Positions 58,564 to 64,000 of a DNA stretch of 64,000 nt are shown here, one piece after another. Each line of letters begins with the position of its first letter. The stretch's first letter is position 1. The notes below the pieces were generated by a model, which was not told where the DNA came from, did no database searches, and saw only the letters and a program-made list of their open reading frames with translations. Source of the DNA: Azolla caroliniana (lineage: Eukaryota > Polypodiophyta); NCBI GenBank assembly GCA_043228905.1, contig JBHGNT010000005.1, positions 24,366,001-24,430,000 on the forward strand, given 5' to 3'. Made by a program: the position numbers and the translations under genes.

Positions 58564-61500
58564 TCTAGTATCAGAGCAAGGTTCTTCAACTCATTGCTAG
58601 TCGTCATCTATCTTCATAAGCATCTCATCTTTTGTTACTTCTAAATATTGTTTTTGGTATAACAGATTCCAAGATTTTAGTCCAGTTGAAATCCCTCATT
58701 TGGCAACTCCCTACAATATCATTTTCAACGAAGAGAAACACATGAAAAATATGCACTCCACTGTTATAAATCATTGTTAAAGTAAGCAAGTTGGATATAC
58801 TTTTGTTTTTGTTATTACAGCTGCTCGAAATGAGACTTCTTCATTGGACAGATCATACTTGTGCTTCATTTGGTTGGGCAATAAACGAATAGGTCATCTG
58901 ATGATATTCACTCGCTCGCCAAAACCACTCGAAGCAAAGTCGGACCCAAGAGCAACCCTTTTTGTGCTTCATTCGGCTAGACAACATTCGTGAAGACCAG
59001 TCGGATCTGTCCCTCTCATTGTTGTAGTCACCCGAAGCAGTATTGGCCTAGAAAAACAACACATAACCCCGACACTTAAGTTGTGATTGATCTCTTGATA
59101 TCAATAATCAGAATCAAAGCGGTAGGTAATCGTGCTCAACTCGGCTAGACGACATTCGGGAAGTTCAACATCCGGCTCACCAGAGATGAGTTCGAGGAAG
59201 TTCGATGGTTCGAACTTCAACTTCTGCAAGGAACAAATGCAGGACTACCTAATTGTCAAAGGTCAGATAGATCCGATCGAGTTCGAGAACCCTCCAAAAG
59301 GATACAAGCCAATGAGTGGACAAAAGAAGATCTAATTTTCTGAGCCACCATTTGGATGCACTTGTCGGAGTCAATGTACTTCATAGTTCAATTATGTTCA
59401 TCTACCTTTCAATTATAGAAGACGCTCTCAGAGAAGGTTGCCGCCCCAAAGATATATTTGATTCGACGCCTTTACAAGCTTTGGATGGAAGAATCTGACT
59501 CGGTCCAAGTACATCTCAATGAGTACAAAAGCTTAAGCTCCCAAATCTCAGCTCAGGGGACAACAATCAAAGACAAATTAAAGGCAATGTTGCTCATGAG
59601 TAGACTCCCCCCTTCTTGGGAAACTTTCGTCACAACTGTGATGACTGCCGCCATGAAGTACTCTGAAGTCATGAGCTCCATCCTCACTGAAGTAGCTCGG
59701 AGGAAATCGATTCGACTAGTGATGCTTACGTAGTACGAGGTTCGGCCAACTGACCGAATAGTCCAGGGAGAAGTTCTTTTCGACCGGCAATGAATCAACG
59801 AAGTCAGAGCAAGTCCCGGGATAATCGAACGTGCAACTAATGCAAGAAACCCAGACATATCAAGGTTGACTATCGCGCACTCAAAGCCAAGACTGATAAA
59901 GCTCGTCAAGCTAATCAAAAGAGTGGCCGACATGAGGAAGTCAACTACGTCGGCTCATAAGCCGAAGTATTGACATACGACCCGAACATTCTGTTCATCG
60001 AACACTTAGTCGAATTAGAAGTTTTTCTTACGACTAAAGACTCAAGCACATGCCTCTTGGATTCAGGTGATTCCTACCACGTGACTCTTCACAAATCACA
60101 ATTTTGGCAACACTCGGCCATGCATTTAGATATGGTTCAAGTTGGAAATTCATAGCATCGTGCTATAATCGGAATCAGCACAATAGAGTTTAACCTTCTC
60201 GGTGGCTCTACACTAGTACTACATAATGTCTAACACGTACCTGAGCTCTCGAGACCGTTGATCTCAGTTGGACAACTTGACGAAGACGACATTCGTGCTA
60301 ACTTCTCATCAAGAGGGTGGACACTTCATAGGGGGAACCTCTTGCTTGCTCGAGGACCGAAAGTACATTCATTGTACCCATTATACGTCACAATCAGAGA
60401 GGGTGACTTGTTCATGGTTGATGTCCCCATGTCATCCTTATGGCACATACGACTTTGACACCTCAACAAGGCCTACATAACGCATTTATCTAGAGCTGGA
60501 TATATCCCCAAACTCTTCTTCTCCGATCATCAGTTTTGCAAGCATTGCCATCACACCAAACAAACAATCGCATCACACCCAATGACAACACCAAGAGAAT
60601 CGAGTCCACTGGAATTGGTCCATTCGAATGTCTGTTTCCCGATGCCACACCAGTCTCATGGTGGTGCATTGTACTTCGTCGGCTTTATTGACGATTCAAC
60701 TCGTAAGGTGTGGGCATATCCTATGAGAACCAACAATCGGGTGTTCTCGATCTTTTCCAAATGTCTCATTATGGTAGAAGACCAATCTGGTCAAAAGTTG
60801 AAATGTCTTTGGACTAACAATGGTGGAGAGTTTAAGTCTGAAGAATTCGTCAAGTTTTGTTGACAATGTGGCATTCGATGTGAATACACAGCATAATGGA
60901 ATTGTCGAACGGATGAATCAGACAATTCAAGAACAAATAGTGTCTATGCTCCAGCACTCGGAACTGTCAGATGGTTTCAGGAAAATATGTCATTGAGTAG
61001 GCCTCTAGGACTATGAATACCTCAGGAATTATAGATTGGCAGTAAGCCAAATTATGACAAGTTGAGGATTTTCGGATATGAGGCATACGCCCTCATATCG
61101 AAAGTGATCACCGAAATCTCGACGAACCTAGGTCCAGGAAATGCATTTTCCTTAGCTATGGACCAGATGGCGAGATTGGACACCGACTCTGGGACCCCCA
61201 GCACAAACAAATTGTCCAAAGATCGGACGTAGTGTTCAATGAGTCGGTTATGCATAAGACGGTCGAAAGGCATATTGAAGTCCAAAGAGTAACCTTTTCC
61301 AAAGTGTCGATCCTTCATGACAGCCCAACTCATAACACGAGGTCGTCTTCACGAGTAGCCGAATCCTGTCACACACAATTGAATGTTTCAGCTTCTGACC
61401 ATCTGAACCAGACACTCGATCAAGCTAGCCCAGTCATACCAAGGAGATCTTAAAGACTATCACAGCCTCTGGAGAGGTACTCTCTTGGTATCTTCTTCAC

Positions 61501-62241
61501 GGACATCGGCAAGTCGACGTCATATGAAGAAGGCATCGGCCTCAACTAATTCGGCTACATGGCATCTAGCGATGGAGTTAGAGATGAACTCCACTTAGCA
61601 AAATCAGACTTGGGACCTGGTTGAATTATCAAAGAATCAACGTGCTCTTTCGTGCAAATGGGGGTATAGACTAAAAGATATGTGTCTGATTCGATCTTCC
61701 CAAAATTCAAGGCCAGATTAGTCACAAAAGGGTTTCGATAGGAATATGGCATCGACTTCGATGAAATCTTTTCACTAGTGGTGAAAATGCCAACCCTTCG
61801 CTTTATGCTCTGCGTCGTGGTAGCCAAGGATTTGGAGCTGATCTAGCTAGATATTAAAGTGGTTTTCCTCCATGGTGAACTAGAGGAGGAAATTTATATG
61901 GAGCAGTCGAAAGGCGTTGTGGTATCCGGCCAGGAACATCTGGTCTGCCAACTTAGGAAGAGTTTATATGGCCTGAAGCAGGCACCACGATAGTGGTATA
62001 AGAAGTTTGACAACGTCATCCAATCGGTCGGCTTCTTCAAGAGCGATGAGGACCACTACCTAGGGTTGAAGATAACTCAGATTCAAAATCGACGACAATT
62101 ATTTCTCTGTCAAGTTAACTATATTGGACGTGTTGTAGAACGCTTCAACATGCAATCAACCAAATATGTTTCAACCCCACTCCCAATTAGTCTTCGGTTG
62201 TCTTAGCGACACTACCCAACATCTAGTCCAGAGGGGGAAGA
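58564..62241 (+). pseudogene. Dead Ty1/copia polyprotein (Gag-PR-INT-RT fragments)
   Basis: Fragments in copia order across shifting plus-strand frames. Gag (about 59170-59900) shows FDGSNFNFCKEQMQDYL. Protease (about 60045-60110) shows LLDSGDSYHVT with the DSG active site. The integrase zinc end is at about 60535 (CKHCHHTKQT). The integrase core (60582-60860) has HSNV and TNNGGEF, so both catalytic Asp positions visible are Asn. Reverse transcriptase starts at about 61840 (LDIKVVFLHGELEEEIYMEQ, SLYGLKQAPR then a stop). At about 62050 SDED jumps straight to HYLGLKI, deleting the YVDD catalytic block. The text then reads LCQVNYIGRVVERFNMQS to about 62190. RNase H is missing. Many stops and frameshifts confirm it is inactive. 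A polypurine-like AGAGGGGGAAGATTG at 62227-62241 may mark the 3' LTR junction. Confidence 0.85.
58567..58581 (+). promoter_or_regulatory. Copia primer-binding site
   Basis: TAGTATCAGAGCAAG closely resembles TGGTATCAGAGC, the stretch complementary to the initiator methionine tRNA 3' end that primes most plant copia elements. It fixes the left boundary of the internal region. Confidence 0.75.
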
Positions 62242-63390
62242 TTGTTAGATGGTCAAATGCCAAGAAGGTTAGATTATTCAACAAAAGGGATGGGAGGTGT
62301 TCAAAAGGTAGATATAGGTAAGAGGGATCCAATAGCAAAATTTCTCTGTGGGTCGAGCCAATTGTGAGAATTAGGCTTGAGATCAAGTGGTGGAGGTTGT
62401 AACACATATTACGTTGTGCAACATGGATTGCCATTGAAATACATTTGCTCGTCAAGTATGCTTCTTATGACTCAATTACGGTGAATGAACGTGATTTGAA
62501 TGTGCCGGTTGAAGTTTACACGAAAGTGCCACGATACAGTGACATAAAATACATAGTTAGTGAGGATTGAACCTGTAACCTCACAACAAAAATATATCAT
62601 GCTCAATCATTTTAATATAAGAATGTATTTGTATGTAATGTATTTGATCTAGAAATACTCTTTAGTCCTCTAGAAAGTTCTAGAACTAGAGGGTTCTAGA
62701 ACATCCTTCAGAATATTCTAATGAATGTACTTCAACTCACGGTATAAATGCTTGTAATAAGTTCCTAGCCTCATCACTTCCAGTTCCATGTTTGTAGCCT
62801 TATCGGTCGTAACCTTGTCATCCATGCTTTGTCATAGTCCATGGTTAGTGTGTCCATGATAGTTTGAATCTCTTCTGCTGGAAGCATCACATGTATTCTT
62901 CATCACCCTTGCTTCCAGAGTTACCATCGTCATCGTCCTTGTTTCTAGTGTTACCATCATCAACATCCTAAGTTGGTTTTAAAGACATAGTTGTCACAGT
63001 TGTTGTTACTTCTAGAGATGCCATCGTCACCATAGTCACAATCGTTACTTCTGGAGACGCTTCCTCATCATCATCGTCTTCATTGCCTTGTCTTCGACGT
63101 CATCATTTTCAGCACCTCTTGTTGTCTTTATCAACGCTACTTTGCCCAACCTTCATTGTCGTCAACACTACCTTGCATGGTCTTTCATTATCATCATTGT
63201 TTCACCCTCTTCATTGTCGTTGTCATCATCTACCTCAATTCTGGGGGGGTTATGATCGCTCACCTTCTTGGTGGGGATTGCGTCAGCTACCAGCTTATGC
63301 TACCATTTGTGTTGCGTTTTGGGTCAACCTCGACTATTTATCCTTTCATGATCGAAAACTCTGAGTTGAACGTTTCGTGTACACTCCTTC
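62242..63390. other. Unresolved sequence after the copia fragment
   Basis: Begins TGTTAGATGG directly after the polypurine-like tract, as a 3' LTR would, but does not resemble the proposed 5' LTR. A TATAAATGC at about 62742 and CTAGAA-rich inverted motifs at 62676-62703 suggest regulatory sequence of another element. From about 62920 to 63240 the DNA is rich in CATC/CATCGTC-type triplets (ACCATCGTCATCGTCC, CTCATCATCATCGTC). No domain recognised. Confidence 0.4.
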
Positions 63391-63490
63391 GCTTGTTGGT
63401 GTTCAAGTTCCCAATGAGAACCGCACATGGTCACTTAGGCTTGTTCAAGTTCGAGTTCCCAGCGAGGATCGCACATGGTCGCTCGTGCCT

Positions 63491-64000
63491 GTTGGTGTTC
63501 ATGTTCCCGACGAGGACCGCATGTGGTCTCTCACGCCCGTTGGTGTTCGTGTTCCCAGTGAGTATCGTACATGGTTGCTCATGCTCGTTGGTGTCGTTGG
63601 TGTTTCGGTCTCCGATGAGGATCATGCATGGTCGCTCACGCCCGTTGGTGTTCATGTTCCTGACGAGGATCACACGTGGTCGATCATGCCTGTTGGCGTT
63701 CGTGATCCTGGTGAGGACTGTACATGTTCAGGCACGCTCGTTGGTGTCGTTGGTGTTCCAGTCTCCGATGAGTATCGTGCATGGTCACTCATGCTCGTTG
63801 GTGTTCGTGTTCCCGACGAGGACCGCACGTGCTCGCTCACTCCCGTTGGTGTTCGTGTTCCCGGTGAGGACTGTACATGGTCGCTCATGCTTGTTGGTGT
63901 CGTTGGGTTCCAATCTCCGGTGAGGATCGCGCATGGTCGCTCATGCCCGTTGGTGTTCGTGTTTTCGGCGAGGACCGCATGTGGTCGCTCATACCCGTTG
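63491..64000. repeat. Higher-order minisatellite, 48+48+57 bp (153-bp) period
   Basis: Monomers begin GTTGGTGTTCRTGTTCC at 63491, 63539, 63587, 63644, 63692, 63740, 63797, 63845, 63893, 63949 and 63997. Spacing is 48, 48, 57, 48, 48, 57, 48, 48, 56, 48. Every third monomer carries an extra TCGTTGGTG and TCTCCGATGAG variant. The 153-bp trimer is thus the unit of amplification. Two degenerate monomers precede it (63395 and 63443). The array runs off the window. It is much more G+C-rich than its surroundings. Because 48, 57 and 153 are multiples of three, long frames stay open on both strands, so the open frames are not evidence of a gene. Confidence 0.93.

Noticed and set aside
63156-63923. 255-codon open frame with repeats of the type LVFVFPTRT-HGRS
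   Set aside because: The minisatellite period is a multiple of three, so several frames on both strands stay open. A 56-bp unit breaks the phase at the end. No start context, domain or codon signal favours one frame.
1-64000. CRISPR arrays, bacterial operons, riboswitches, organellar insertions
   Set aside because: None seen. All tandem repeats here lack the repeat-spacer structure, and the coding content is spliced plant nuclear genes.

Overview
This is nuclear DNA from a flowering plant. The evidence is spliced, intron-rich genes with GT-AG introns that encode plant-specific families: a cytokinin type-B response regulator, TIFY/CCT/GATA (ZML) factors and a plant receptor-like kinase. Plant-type transposable elements and very many microsatellites surround them. 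The species cannot be fixed from the sequence. Long decayed intergenic stretches point to a medium or large genome. No bacterial, viral or organellar block was seen.

Layout. Positions 1-1920 hold two diverged copies of a non-LTR retroelement 3' end. The second is interrupted by a 694-bp hAT-like element and abutted by a tRNA-derived SINE. A type-B response regulator gene lies at 4732-9042 (-), and its upstream flank is about 1.2 kb of stacked microsatellites. From 10.4 to 19.7 kb I found no gene, only SINE pieces (15.4-16.4 kb) and decayed tandem repeats (17.1-19 kb). ZML copy A is at 21889-28445 (+), with a 4.1-kb last intron that carries a hAT-like MITE with a perfect 8-bp target duplication. 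A membrane-anchored receptor-like kinase lies at 30625-33691 (-). Its DFG aspartate is Asn and its glycine loop is degraded, so it is predicted to be a pseudokinase. ZML copy B is at 41498-44004 (-), tail-to-tail with copy A, with the same seven-exon structure and the same length of 345 codons. An L1-type LINE remnant follows at about 44.8-45.4 kb. The U1 snRNP splicing factor gene PRP39 spans 49226-55337 (-), with 13 coding exons and a likely 5' UTR exon near 56.85-57.2 kb. From 58.2 to 62.2 kb there is a dead Ty1/copia element. The window ends in a minisatellite with a 48+48+57 bp higher-order period (63491-64000).

The genes do not form a pathway. Their products act in cytokinin signalling (response regulator), transcription (the two ZML factors), membrane signalling (kinase-like protein) and pre-mRNA splicing (PRP39). 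The most informative features are the inverted ZML pair, the predicted pseudokinase between them, the datable transposon insertions (one with an empty site in the same window) and the terminal higher-order repeat. Exon boundaries were derived by hand from splice sites. For all five genes the exon lengths sum to whole codons with phase kept throughout.
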